From the NCBI RefSeq assembly GCF_030814815.1, contig NZ_JAUSVR010000003.1, positions 186,001-250,000 of the forward strand: a stretch of 64,000 bases of DNA, in the 5' to 3' direction. The notes beneath the pieces were generated by a model, which was given only the letters and a program-made list of their open reading frames with translations, did not search any database and was not told the DNA's origin. Below are positions 17,519-26,062 of the stretch, piece by piece. The position numbers and the translations under genes were made by a program. Source of the DNA: Ancylobacter amanitiformis. GTDB taxonomy: Bacteria > Pseudomonadota > Alphaproteobacteria > Rhizobiales > Xanthobacteraceae. The number at the start of each line of letters is the position of its first letter. Position 1 is the first letter of the stretch.

Positions 17519-18055
17519 GGGCTTCCTCGTCGGTCCAGTACATTCTTGTTGTTGACGCACCTCACGGCGGGAAGCGGGTCTGGCTGTCCGTCGAAGCGAT
17601 GCATGGCCGTTCTCGCGTGATTCTCAGGTCACCCGGTTCGGCTCGGCAGCGTTATATAACATATACTGGATGTCCATCGCGCCGCCGTTTCGGCCGCGCT
17701 GGCCCTCGTTCGGGCCTCGCACGCAGCTCTTTTCCCGCTCCGAACACCATCGGGCTCGTCCGTGCCCGTCCCCGCCCGTCTCCAGCCGGCCGCGCGGTCG
17801 GCGCGGGTGCGTCTCCGTGACTTCCCATAGGTAAGCAATATTCAAGTATTCCCTTGGGGAAGATGACCTTGCGTAATATTCAGTCCACATATTTATGGAT
17901 GGCTGGTATGCAAAATTTTGCATAATCAGAAAAACATAGTATGTTCCCCAGCAGTCATGGGGTGGTGCCCTTGCGTGGGGTTCGCGCAGAGGGCGAGCTC
18001 GTCAAGAAAAACAATAAGACTGACATTCATTACTATGGAAACGCGCGAGGAAAAA
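17519..18055. promoter_or_regulatory. gntR-2 / oxlT-1 divergent control region
   Basis: No gene is supported in these 537 bp; one 99-codon minus frame lacks family resemblance and a ribosome site. The region is AT-richer than its surroundings and has a 16-bp palindrome (17908-17923), a TATATAACATATACTGG segment (17653-17669) loosely resembling the operator, and repeated AATATTCA at about 17843 and 17875. Confidence 0.55.
17904..17923. promoter_or_regulatory. Palindrome with GntR half-site upstream of oxlT-1
   Basis: TGGTATGCAAAATTTTGCAT contains the TGGTATGC half-site of the cluster operator and a perfect 16-bp dyad ATGCAAAATTTTGCAT (17908-17923). It lies about 130 bp before the oxlT-1 start. 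Its spacing differs from sites A-C. Confidence 0.5.
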
Positions 18056-19357
18056 ATGACATCTGACGCAACGTCATCCTTGAATAGGACCCGTTGGCTC
18101 CAGCTGGTATTCGGCGTGATCTGCATGTGCATGATCGCGAACATGCAGTATGGCTGGACGTTCTTCGTGAACCCGATGCAGGAACGCCACGGCTGGGACC
18201 GTGCCGCGATTCAGGTCGCGTTCTCGATCTTCATCGTCACCGAGACCTGGCTGGTGCCGGTCGAGGGTTGGTTCGTCGATAAATACGGCCCGCGCATCGT
18301 CGTGCTGTTCGGCGGCGTGTTCTGCGGCCTTGCCTGGGTGCTGAATTCCTACGCCACCTCGCTGACGACGCTGTACATCGCGGCGGCGCTGGGCGGCATT
18401 GGCGCGGGCGCGGTCTACGGCACCTGCGTCGGCAACTCGCTCAAGTGGTTCCCGGATCGTCGCGGCCTTGCCGCCGGCATTACCGCGGCCGGCTTCGGCG
18501 CGGGCTCGGCGCTGACCGTGATTCCGATCCAGAACATGATCAAGAATCAGGGCTACGAGGCGGCGTTCTTCTATTTCGGCCTCGGCCAGGGCATCGTGAT
18601 AACCGTTCTGGCGCTGTTCCTGATGGCGCCGAAGAAGGCGCAGATCGCGGCCGTGGCGGCCAAGGTCGCCGCCAGCGTCAAGCAGTCCGTGCGTGAGTTC
18701 ACGCCCAAGGAAATGCTGACCACCCCGCTATTCTGGGTCATGTATGCGATGTTCGTCATGATGGCCGCCGGCGGCCTGATGGCGACCGCCCAGCTCGGCC
18801 CGATCGCCAAGGATTTCGGCATCGCCGACATCCCGGTCAGCCTGATCGGCATCACCCTGCCGGCGCTCACCTTCGCCGCCGCGATCGACCGCGTGCTGAA
18901 CGGCCTCACCCGCCCGTTCTTCGGCTGGGTGTCGGACCAGATCGGCCGCGAGAACACGATGTTCGTGGCCTTCGCCATCGAGGGCGTCGGCATCTACGCG
19001 CTCAGCGTGCTCGGCCAAAACCCGGTGATGTTCGTCATCCTCACCGGCCTCGTGTTCTTCGCCTGGGGCGAGATCTACTCGCTGTTCCCCGCCATGTGCG
19101 GCGACGCCTTCGGCTCGAAGTTCGCCACCACCAATGCCGGCCTGCTCTATACCGCCAAGGGCACGGCGGCGCTGATCGTGCCGTTCACCAGCATCATCAC
19201 CACGATGACGGGCAGCTGGCACGCGGTGTTCATCATCGCGGCGGCGCTCAACATCATTGCCGCCGTCATGGCGCTCGCGGTGCTCAAGCCGCTGGCATCC
19301 TCCCACGGCAAGCGCGCCCGCGCGCAGGGGGCGACGAAGCCGGTCGCGGCCGAATAA
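18056..19357 (+). CDS. oxlT: Oxalate/formate antiporter, MFS family (copy 1)
   Basis: The 433-residue protein has 12 predicted membrane segments and exchanges external oxalate for internal formate at the inner membrane. It has the MFS loop FPDRRGLAAG and the charged residues that bind oxalate in Oxalobacter OxlT: an arginine in NGLTRPFFGW (OxlT Arg272) and a lysine in LLYTAKGTAAL (OxlT Lys355). ATG 18056 is chosen because GCGAGG lies five bases upstream; a frame extension to 17918 would run through the promoter palindrome. A strong terminator follows, so it is monocistronic. Confidence 0.92.
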   Translation: MTSDATSSLNRTRWLQLVFGVICMCMIANMQYGWTFFVNPMQERHGWDRAAIQVAFSIFIVTETWLVPVEGWFVDKYGPRIVVLFGGVFCGLAWVLNSYATSLTTLYIAAALGGIGAGAVYGTCVGNSLKWFPDRRGLAAGITAAGFGAGSALTVIPIQNMIKNQGYEAAFFYFGLGQGIVITVLALFLMAPKKAQIAAVAAKVAASVKQSVREFTPKEMLTTPLFWVMYAMFVMMAAGGLMATAQLGPIAKDFGIADIPVSLIGITLPALTFAAAIDRVLNGLTRPFFGWVSDQIGRENTMFVAFAIEGVGIYALSVLGQNPVMFVILTGLVFFAWGEIYSLFPAMCGDAFGSKFATTNAGLLYTAKGTAALIVPFTSIITTMTGSWHAVFIIAAALNIIAAVMALAVLKPLASSHGKRARAQGATKPVAAE

Positions 19358-19383
19358 GCCGCCCGATCCATCACCCGGCCTTC

Positions 19384-19415
19384 AAGGGCGCGCCGCGAGG
19401 CGCGCCCTTTTTGTT
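19384..19415 (+). terminator. Terminator of oxlT-1
   Basis: GGGCGCGCC-GCGA-GGCGCGCCC (19386-19407) is a perfect 9-bp stem with a tetraloop followed by TTTTTGTTTG. Confidence 0.93.
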
Positions 19416-20022
19416 TGTCCGGAGGACGCGGATCGGCTCGTCCGAAGGGCGCCGCGCGGTCCGTTTTGCACCCGTTCATAGAAACGTGAACGTAAATTTC
19501 ATGCGATCCATGCGCCCTCCAGTGATCAGGGTGCAGATGGAGAGATGTGGTGAAACAGTGCGCGTTGGGATTTTTGCTCGGTTATTCCTTTGGGTTAACT
19601 TTCATACTTTCGTCGAAATCGTAGATGGCGCGCAGCGTAAGCCGCCGAATAGTGGTGCATAGATTTCCGATAACGATGTTGTGCGCTGCAATATCGAATA
19701 TTTATACGTTGCCTTACGCTGCTGTATAACCTTCACAAATGCGATTGGCATACATAATATTGTGGATTATGCTTCAGCATTAAGCGGGTCGGGTCCAACG
19801 CCCCTGCGTCAATCCAGGCTGCCTTTGGCGGGGGATGACGGAGCGGGCCGAGGGAGCCGCACAACCTATTTGGAACGGACACGCCGCCCGAGCGGCCGCT
19901 GGGGGAGGGAAGGTTCCGCCCCTGGCCAACGAACAGCCGGCGCACGGCCCCCCGAGGGCTGCAGCGACCGCAACAACAAGCCGATCCGCGGCGAATATTG
20001 ATTAGGGATTAGGAGAGCGCCC
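19416..20022. other. Leader region upstream of oxlT-2
   Basis: About 600 bp with no supported gene. The first half is AT-rich and carries site G and a promoter. The remaining 250 bp form a long 5' leader before the TTG start and could hold further control that I cannot define. Confidence 0.5.
19745..19773 (+). promoter_or_regulatory. Predicted oxlT-2 promoter overlapping operator site G
   Basis: TTGGCA (19745-19750) and TATGCT (19768-19773) are spaced by 17 bp. The operator at 19746-19763 covers the -35 and spacer. On the minus strand it reads ACAATATTATGTATGCCA, matching 13 of 18 positions of site B with the right half fully conserved. Confidence 0.5.
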
Positions 20023-21360
20023 TTGAGCACGTATACCCCCACGCCGGCGGCCCTCGGGCCCGGCAAGGACTTTTCCGAAAGCCGCCGCTGGCTGCAGCTG
20101 GTCGTCGGCGTCGTCTGCATGGTGGCGACCGCCAACATCCAGTACGCCTGGACCCTGTTCGTTCCCGAGATCCAGCAGACCTTCGGCTGGGAACGCGCCT
20201 CGATCCAGATCGCCTTCACCATCTTCGTGCTGGTGCAGACCTGGCTCGCGCCCATCGAGGGCTTCTTCATCGACAAGTTCGGCCCGCGCCTGATGGTGGC
20301 GTTCGGCGCGCTGTTCATCGGCACCGCCTGGGTCATCAACTCGCAGGCCACCTCGCTGTTCGGCTTCTATGTCGGCGCGGCGATCGGCGGCATCGGCGTC
20401 GGCTCGATCTACGCGACCTGCATCAACAACGCGCTGAAGTGGTTCCCGGACCGTCGCGGCCTCGCCGTCGGCCTCACCGCGGGCGGCTATGGCGCGGGTT
20501 CCGCCGCCACCATCCTGCCCATCGCGGCGATGATCGAATCGTCGGGCTTCCAGGAAACCTTCTTCTTCTTCGGCCTGCTGCAGGGCGGTCTCGCCTTCGT
20601 CGCGGCGTGGTTCCTGCGCTCGCCCAAGGCCGGCCAGGTGAAGGCGTCCGACAAGCTCAACCAGAGCCGTCGCGACTACACGCTGAAGGAAGCGCTGAAC
20701 ACCAAGCTGTTCTGGCTGATGTTCCTCATGTTCATCTGCGTCGTCACCGGCGGCATGATGGCTGTCGCCCAGCTCGGCGTCATCGCGCAGGATCTCGGCG
20801 TGAAGGAGTTCAAGGTCGACCTGTACTTCTTCGTCATGGCCGCCCTGCCGCTCGCCCTGATGCTCGACCGCGTCATGAACGGCATCTCGCGTCCGCTGTT
20901 CGGCTGGATCTCCGACCATATCGGCCGTGAGAAGACCATGGTTATCGCCTTCACCCTCGAAGGCCTCGGCATCATCGCGCTCGGCGCCTTCGGCCACAAT
21001 CCGTGGGCGTTCCTGATCCTGTCCGGCGTCGTGTTCCTGGCCTGGGGCGAAGTCTACTCGCTGTTCTCGGCGCTGGCCGGCGACGCCTTCGGCACCAAGC
21101 ATATCGGCAAGATCTACGGCGTGCTGTACACCGCCAAGGGTATCGGCGCGCTGTTCGTGCCGGTCGGCAACCTGCTGATGGAGGCCACCGGCACCTGGTC
21201 GACCGTGCTCTATACGGTCGCGGGCATGGACCTGTTCGCCGCCTTCCTGGCCATCGCGGTGCTGCCGCGTGTGTTCAAGGCTCATGTCGCCCGGTCCGGA
21301 GGCGTGGCGTCGCCGCCGTCGCCGCTCGGCCCGAAGGGTGCGGCCCAGGCCCACGCCTGA
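20023..21360 (+). CDS. oxlT: Oxalate/formate antiporter, MFS family (copy 2)
   Basis: This 445-residue paralogue of copy 1 has 12 membrane segments. It keeps FPDRRGLAVG, the arginine in NGISRPLFGW and the lysine in VLYTAKGIGAL that contact oxalate in OxlT, and a longer Pro/Gly/Ser C-tail. The start is TTG 20023 with AGGAG seven bases upstream; rare-start use may limit synthesis. A second porter may differ in affinity or favour the reverse reaction (formate or other dicarboxylate). A terminator follows directly. Confidence 0.9.
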   Translation: MSTYTPTPAALGPGKDFSESRRWLQLVVGVVCMVATANIQYAWTLFVPEIQQTFGWERASIQIAFTIFVLVQTWLAPIEGFFIDKFGPRLMVAFGALFIGTAWVINSQATSLFGFYVGAAIGGIGVGSIYATCINNALKWFPDRRGLAVGLTAGGYGAGSAATILPIAAMIESSGFQETFFFFGLLQGGLAFVAAWFLRSPKAGQVKASDKLNQSRRDYTLKEALNTKLFWLMFLMFICVVTGGMMAVAQLGVIAQDLGVKEFKVDLYFFVMAALPLALMLDRVMNGISRPLFGWISDHIGREKTMVIAFTLEGLGIIALGAFGHNPWAFLILSGVVFLAWGEVYSLFSALAGDAFGTKHIGKIYGVLYTAKGIGALFVPVGNLLMEATGTWSTVLYTVAGMDLFAAFLAIAVLPRVFKAHVARSGGVASPPSPLGPKGAAQAHA

Positions 21361-21386
21361 ACCTGACATCGCTCCGGCGAGCATGG

Positions 21387-21421
21387 ATGCGGGCTTCCCT
21401 GTGAAGCCCGCATTTCTGTTT
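21387..21421 (+). terminator. Terminator of oxlT-2
   Basis: ATGCGGGCTTC and GAAGCCCGCAT form a perfect 11-bp stem around five bases, followed by TTCTGTTTG. Confidence 0.88.
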
Positions 21422-21450
21422 GTGGCGGGCCCCGCAGGGGCGTCCGGCAC

Positions 21451-21885
21451 CTAATCGGCGCGTCCAGGGCTGGTCAGGGCAAGGTCGGCGAGATAGGCCA
21501 CCTTGGCGCTGGCGCTCCGCCCCAGCGAGAGGACCTGTGCCATGTCGAACCAGCGCGCCTCCAGCGCGTCGTCGGCGGCAACCGCCTCGCCCGCCCGCCA
21601 GCGGCACAGCACGGCGATCATCGCGAAATGATGGGCGAGCCGGCCGTCCCCGTCATGCTCGATGAAGTCGAGTACGGTGATCAGCCGCGGCGCATCCGCC
21701 ACGATGCCGGTTTCCTCGTCGAGCTCGCGCAGCGCCGCCGCGAGATGGCTCTCGCCTCTCTCCATGCGCCCGCCGGGAAATCCCCACAGGCCCTGATCCG
21801 GCGGATTGGCGCGCCGCACCAGCAGCACCGCATCCGCACGCACGACCAGGGCGAGCACGGCGGGAATGGCGCGCACCCCGCTCAT
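21451..21885 (-). CDS. Nudix hydrolase
   Basis: The 144-residue protein carries a complete Nudix box: GGRMERGESHLAAALRELDEE followed by TGI, matching GX5EX7REUXEEXGU. Such enzymes hydrolyse nucleoside diphosphates linked to another group; the substrate (ADP-ribose, NADH, 8-oxo-dGTP or others) cannot be assigned from the motif. Its ATG overlaps the stop of the PfpI-family gene by four bases, so the pair is translationally coupled. A role in cleaning damaged nucleotides or glycated metabolites would fit the partner. Confidence 0.88.
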   Translation of the reverse strand: MSGVRAIPAVLALVVRADAVLLVRRANPPDQGLWGFPGGRMERGESHLAAALRELDEETGIVADAPRLITVLDFIEHDGDGRLAHHFAMIAVLCRWRAGEAVAADDALEARWFDMAQVLSLGRSASAKVAYLADLALTSPGRAD

Positions 21886-22586
21886 GTGAGGGATACCGCC
21901 CCGGCGGCATGTGCCGCGAGCGCGTCGGCCGCGCGCTGGGCCGCCTCCCGCCGCCTCTGCTGGAAGGGAGCCGTCTCCGCGCGAATCAGCGCGGCAAGCG
22001 CGGGCTCGCTGGTGCGCGGTGTGCCGCCGGCAAAGGGCGGGGCGGGGTCATATTCCATGAAGAGCTGCGCATGCCGGGCCCGCGGCTCGCCGAATAGCAG
22101 TGCCGCGAGGGTGAGGGCGAAATCGATCCCTGACGTGACGCCGGCGCCGGTCACGACCGAACCGTCGACAACCACGCGCTCATCGACCGGTTCGACGCCG
22201 AACAGGCGCAACTGCTCCAGCGACAGCCAGTGCGAGGTGGCCCGGTGCCCCGTGAGCAGGCCGGCCGCCGCCAGCACCAGCGAGCCGGTGCAGACCGAGG
22301 TGACGTAGCGCGCGCCGGCGGCCTGCCGGCGCAGGAAGTCCAGCACCTCGCCATCCTCCATCAATGCCAGCTGGCCGGGTCCGCCCGGCACGAAGAGAAT
22401 GTCGGCCGGTGGACACTGCGCGAGCGTGACGCTCGGCAGCAGCCGGAGCCCGCCACTGTCGGTGACGGGATCGAGCGTCTTCCAGGCAAGGTGCCGCTGG
22501 AGCTCGGGAAACCGGGCGAAGACGTCGAACGGACCGGTCAGGTCGAGCTGCGTCAGCCCGGGATAGAGCAGCATGACGATGTTCAT
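21882..22586 (-). CDS. DJ-1/PfpI-family protein
   Basis: This 234-residue protein is of the DJ-1/PfpI superfamily, nearest to the isocyanide hydratase/AraC-amidase-like branch but without a DNA-binding domain. MLLYPGLTQLDLTGPFDVF opens the domain. TSVCTGSLVLAAAGLL carries the nucleophile-elbow cysteine, followed by GHRATSHW. I place the start at the ATG 22586, where the fold begins, rather than 30 codons upstream. Family functions include isonitrile hydration and glyoxalase-like or deglycase activity. It overlaps the Nudix gene. Confidence 0.82.
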   Translation of the reverse strand: MNIVMLLYPGLTQLDLTGPFDVFARFPELQRHLAWKTLDPVTDSGGLRLLPSVTLAQCPPADILFVPGGPGQLALMEDGEVLDFLRRQAAGARYVTSVCTGSLVLAAAGLLTGHRATSHWLSLEQLRLFGVEPVDERVVVDGSVVTGAGVTSGIDFALTLAALLFGEPRARHAQLFMEYDPAPPFAGGTPRTSEPALAALIRAETAPFQQRRREAAQRAADALAAHAAGAVSLT

Positions 22587-22705
22587 CGCGTATCCGGTCT
22601 CCCTAGGATCGAGGGGCATCCTGCACCGGTCGTCGCCTCTGGTGAAGGCGGTGTTTCGGCGCCATTGTGGTGCCAACGAATCCGGAGCGAGGGCGAGGAA
22701 GCATC

Positions 22706-23938
22706 ATGGCGACGATCAGCAGGGCAGGTCTGGCGGGTATCGCCCTCCTCATCGGCACGGCGGTGGCGGCGGGCCCGGCGCTGGCCCAGTCACAGCCCTG
22801 CGGCAATTCGGGCGCCGGGTTCAACGAGTGGCTGGAGGGCTTCAAGCGGCAGGCGGTGGCGCAGGGCGTTTCCGCGCGCACCGTGGCGACGGCGCTGAAC
22901 GGCATCACCTATGACGCCAACGTGGTCGGCACCGATCGGGGCCAGAAGGTGTTCGGCCAGAGCTTCTTCGAGTTTTCCGACCGCATGGTCGCTAATTACC
23001 GCATCCAGCAGGGCCGGGCGCTGATCCAGAAGAATCAGGCGCTGTTCGACCGCATCGAGCAGCAATTCGGCGTGCCCGGCGCGGTGCTGGTGGCCTTCTG
23101 GGGGCTGGAGACGGATTTCGGCGCCTTCATGGGCGACAAGAACACGCTGCGCTCGGTGGCCTCGCTGGCCTGGGACTGCCGGCGGGCGGAGGTGTTCCGC
23201 ACGCAGCTGCTCTCCGCGCTGAAGATCATCGACCGCGGCGACCTGACGCCGGCCACCATGCGCGGCCCGTGGGCCGGCGAACTCGGGCAGTTCCAGTTCC
23301 TGCCCGACCATTATTTCAACTATGGCGTCGATTTCGACGGCGACGGCCGGGTCGACCTGCTGCGCTCCACGCCGGACGCGCTGGCCTCGGCCGCGAACTA
23401 TATCAAGGCGCTCGGCTGGCAGCGCGGGCAGCCCTGGTTGGAAGAGGTGCGCGTGCCGGCGAACCTGCCCTGGGACCAGGCGGATCTCTCCATCAAGCTG
23501 CCGCGCGCGCAATGGGCGCGATTCGGCGTGGTGCGCGCCAACGGGTCGGCGCTTCCCGCCGACAACCTGACCGGCTCGGTGCTGCTGCCAATGGGGCGCA
23601 ACGGGCCCGCCTTCCTCGTCTATCCCAATTTCAACATCTTCACCGAGTGGAACAACTCGCTCACCTACGCGACCTCGGCCGCCTATCTCGCCGCGCGCGT
23701 GGCGGGGGCGGGGGCCTATAGTCGCGGGCAGGGCAAGGCGATCCCGGTACTGTCGCAGGCGCAGGTGATCGAGCTGCAGCGGCTGCTCAATGCGCGCGGG
23801 CATCATGTGGGCCGGGTCGACGGCATTGCCGGCGCCGCCACCCGGCAGGCGATCAAGGTCGAGCAGATGCGGCTCGGCCTGCCGGCCGATTCCTATCCCA
23901 GCCCGGAGCTTCTGGCTGCCCTGAAGGCGGGGCGCTGA
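22706..23938 (+). CDS. MltB-type lytic murein transglycosylase with peptidoglycan-binding domain
   Basis: This 410-residue exported enzyme cleaves peptidoglycan glycan strands to 1,6-anhydro products. A Sec signal peptide spans about residues 1-27 (ending AGPALAQS). The catalytic glutamate is Glu135 in WGLETDFGAFMG, and GELGQFQFLPDHYFNYGVDFDGDG is the family's central motif. A PG_binding_1 repeat is at the C-terminus (VIELQRLLNARGHHVGRVDGIAG). ATG 22706 follows GAGGAAG. It is divergent from the PfpI gene. No lipobox is seen, so it is probably soluble in the periplasm. Confidence 0.92.
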   Translation: MATISRAGLAGIALLIGTAVAAGPALAQSQPCGNSGAGFNEWLEGFKRQAVAQGVSARTVATALNGITYDANVVGTDRGQKVFGQSFFEFSDRMVANYRIQQGRALIQKNQALFDRIEQQFGVPGAVLVAFWGLETDFGAFMGDKNTLRSVASLAWDCRRAEVFRTQLLSALKIIDRGDLTPATMRGPWAGELGQFQFLPDHYFNYGVDFDGDGRVDLLRSTPDALASAANYIKALGWQRGQPWLEEVRVPANLPWDQADLSIKLPRAQWARFGVVRANGSALPADNLTGSVLLPMGRNGPAFLVYPNFNIFTEWNNSLTYATSAAYLAARVAGAGAYSRGQGKAIPVLSQAQVIELQRLLNARGHHVGRVDGIAGAATRQAIKVEQMRLGLPADSYPSPELLAALKAGR

Positions 23939-24008
23939 GAGCGCACCTCCAACTCGGCTCCCCCCGGGCTTCACGGCGGCCGGGAGGGCTGACAGGGGGA
24001 CAAGGCGG

Positions 24009-24896
24009 CTACAGAACCGGAATGCCGAGCTGCTTGGCCTTCACCTCGGGCTCGACATGGATGTTGACGAGCACGTCGGCCACTTCGGCTTCCAGCGCAT
24101 CCTCGATCCGGTCGCAGATCGCATGGGCCTCGCTCACCGCCATCTCGCCCGGCACGACCAGATGGAAGTCGACGAAGATCATGCGCCCGGCCTGCCGGGT
24201 GCGCAGGTCATGCGCCTCGATGGCGCCGGTCGCCTCTGCCGCGATGACGGTGCGGATGCGCCCCAGCGTGTCGGACGGCACGGCCTGGTCCATCAGCCCG
24301 CCGACGCTTTCCTTCAGCACTTTCCAGCCCGACCACAGGATATTGACCGCCACCAGCCCGGCGAGGATGAGGTCGAGCTTCTCCCATCCCGAGACCATGG
24401 CGAGGGCGACGCCGATCAGCACGCCGGCGGAGGAGATCACATCGGTGAGCAGATGCTGGGCATCGGCGATCAGCGCGGGCGAGCGCGCGCGCCGGCCGCT
24501 GCGGAACAGCACGACGCACCACACCGCATTGATGATTCCGGCGCCCGCATTGATCATCAGCCCCTGCGGCGCGGCGTCGAAGCTGTGCGCCTCGAACCAG
24601 TTGAGATAGACCTCGCGAAAGATCGAGACTGCCGCGACCACGATGAGCACGCCGACGATGACGGCCGAGAAATACTCGGCCTTGGCATAGCCATAGGGAT
24701 GGTTCGCATCGGCGGGCTTGGCGCTGACGCGCAGCGCCAGCACGGCGGCGACCGAGGTCGCGACATTGACGATGCTTTCCAGCGCGTCCGAATAGAGCGC
24801 GATGCTGCCGGTGAGCAGATAGGCCACATATTTCAGCCCCAGCACCGCGATGCTGACGCCGACATTGATCAATGCGATCCGTGAGGACAGTCCCAT
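24009..24896 (-). CDS. Cation diffusion facilitator (CDF) metal exporter
   Basis: The 295-residue protein has six predicted membrane segments and a cytosolic ferredoxin-like C-terminal domain. The metal site shows as IALYSDALES in helix 2 and ADAQHLLTDVISS in helix 5. Family members export Zn2+, Fe2+, Co2+ or Mn2+ in exchange for protons. I start it at ATG 24896 (MGLSSRIAL), where homologues begin; a GTG 16 codons upstream would add a basic arm. A perfect 14-bp palindrome (24980-24993) lies upstream and may be its operator. Metal choice cannot be told by eye. Confidence 0.88.
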   Translation of the reverse strand: MGLSSRIALINVGVSIAVLGLKYVAYLLTGSIALYSDALESIVNVATSVAAVLALRVSAKPADANHPYGYAKAEYFSAVIVGVLIVVAAVSIFREVYLNWFEAHSFDAAPQGLMINAGAGIINAVWCVVLFRSGRRARSPALIADAQHLLTDVISSAGVLIGVALAMVSGWEKLDLILAGLVAVNILWSGWKVLKESVGGLMDQAVPSDTLGRIRTVIAAEATGAIEAHDLRTRQAGRMIFVDFHLVVPGEMAVSEAHAICDRIEDALEAEVADVLVNIHVEPEVKAKQLGIPVL

Positions 24897-24979
24897 ACGC
24901 GCCGCCGTGCTGTTTCCGGCGCCGCGCGCCCTGCGGCGGACCACTAGTGCCTCGGGAAAGGAAAATCAAGTAAGCTCAA

Positions 24980-24993
24980 TAACTTGCAAGTTA
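24980..24993. promoter_or_regulatory. Perfect palindrome upstream of the CDF gene
   Basis: TAACTTGCAAGTTA is self-complementary over 14 bp and lies 84 bp upstream of the chosen CDF start. It may bind a metal- or stress-responsive dimeric regulator. Confidence 0.45.
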
Positions 24994-25045
24994 GTCGCAG
25001 AAGCGTTCGCAAATGCCCGCGGCGGTGGCGCCCTGCGGGCTCGCG

Positions 25046-25954
25046 TCAGGCATTGGCGGTGCGGGGCAGGATGGCGCCGCGGTGGCGGATGACGAGCCCG
25101 GCCAGCGCATGGCCGGCCTGCGCCGCCTCCACCGGGGCCGCGCCCTGCAGCCGGGCGGCGAGATAGGCGGCATTGAAGCTGTCGCCGGCCGCCGTGGTAT
25201 CGACGGGTTCCACCGGCGCGGGGATGGGCACCAGATGCGAGGACCCTTCCGTGAAGACCAACGCCCCTTCCGCGCCGTTCTTCACCACGATTTCCGGCAC
25301 GCCGAACGTGGCGAGGCGCTCGGCGGTGGCGGCGGGCGAGCCGTCGCCCCACAGCATCGCCTCGTCCTCGAAGGTGGGCAGGGCGATCGAGCAGCGCTTG
25401 AGTGCCTGCGCGTAGACGGTGCGGGCGCGGGCGACATCGCCGCCCCAGCCGCGGGGACGGAAATTGCCGTCGAACACGATGCGGGTGCCCCGTTCGCGGG
25501 CGAATTCCAGCGTCGCCAGCAGCCGGCCGAGGCCGATATTGGAATAGAGCGACAGCGTGATGCCGGAGAGATAGACCACGCTCGCCTCGATGACCTGCTC
25601 GGCGATCGTCTCCCAGCCCGTCAGTTCGAACAGTTCGCGGGCCGGCGAGGTGTCGCGCCAATAGGTGAAGCTGCGCTCGCCACGCGAATCGGTATCGATG
25701 ACATAAAGGCCCACGGTGCGGCCGGCGACGCGTGCCATGGTGCGCGTGTCGATGCCCTCGGCTTCCGCGGCGGCGCGGATCGCCTCGGAATAGGTATCGT
25801 CGCCGAGCGCGGTGGCATAGCCGACGGAGACCCCGGCTCGGGCGAGATAGACGGCGGTATTGAACGTGTCGCCACCATAGGCCGCGCCGTAGCGGCCATC
25901 GGCGCCACGCGCGAATTCCGCCATGACCTCGCCGATCGAGATGACCTTTGCCAT
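25046..25954 (-). CDS. kdgK: PfkB-family sugar kinase, probable 2-keto-3-deoxygluconate kinase
   Basis: This 302-residue ribokinase-fold protein begins KVISIGEVMAEF. GGDTFNTAVYLARAG is the sugar-binding signature, and EPVDTTAAGDSFNAAYLAAR is PfkB signature 2 with the catalytic aspartate (AAGDS). The length and the YGGDTFNTA motif fit KDG kinase, which phosphorylates 2-keto-3-deoxygluconate for the Entner-Doudoroff route. ATG 25954 follows GGAGGG; the frame extends 40 codons upstream without support. It lies 175 bp after an SDR oxidoreductase on the same strand, a common pairing in sugar-acid catabolism. Confidence 0.85.
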   Translation of the reverse strand: MAKVISIGEVMAEFARGADGRYGAAYGGDTFNTAVYLARAGVSVGYATALGDDTYSEAIRAAAEAEGIDTRTMARVAGRTVGLYVIDTDSRGERSFTYWRDTSPARELFELTGWETIAEQVIEASVVYLSGITLSLYSNIGLGRLLATLEFARERGTRIVFDGNFRPRGWGGDVARARTVYAQALKRCSIALPTFEDEAMLWGDGSPAATAERLATFGVPEIVVKNGAEGALVFTEGSSHLVPIPAPVEPVDTTAAGDSFNAAYLAARLQGAAPVEAAQAGHALAGLVIRHRGAILPRTANA

Positions 25955-26062
25955 ACCGCCTGCCCTCCGTTCGCGCTGCGATTCGGGCGGGAGGGTCACC
26001 CTATTTGCGCGCGAGGGCAAGTTTGGGTGGCGAAGGTGGCGGGCGGGGCGCGTTCGCCACGC

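Noticed and set aside
17653-17669. TATATAACATATACTGG as another GntR operator
   Set aside because: Only about half of the positions match the cluster operator, so it is noted as AT-rich sequence, not as a site.
17624-17923. 99-codon - frame in the gntR-2/oxlT-1 promoter region
   Set aside because: No ribosome site, no similarity to a known family, and it crosses the palindrome and probable promoters.
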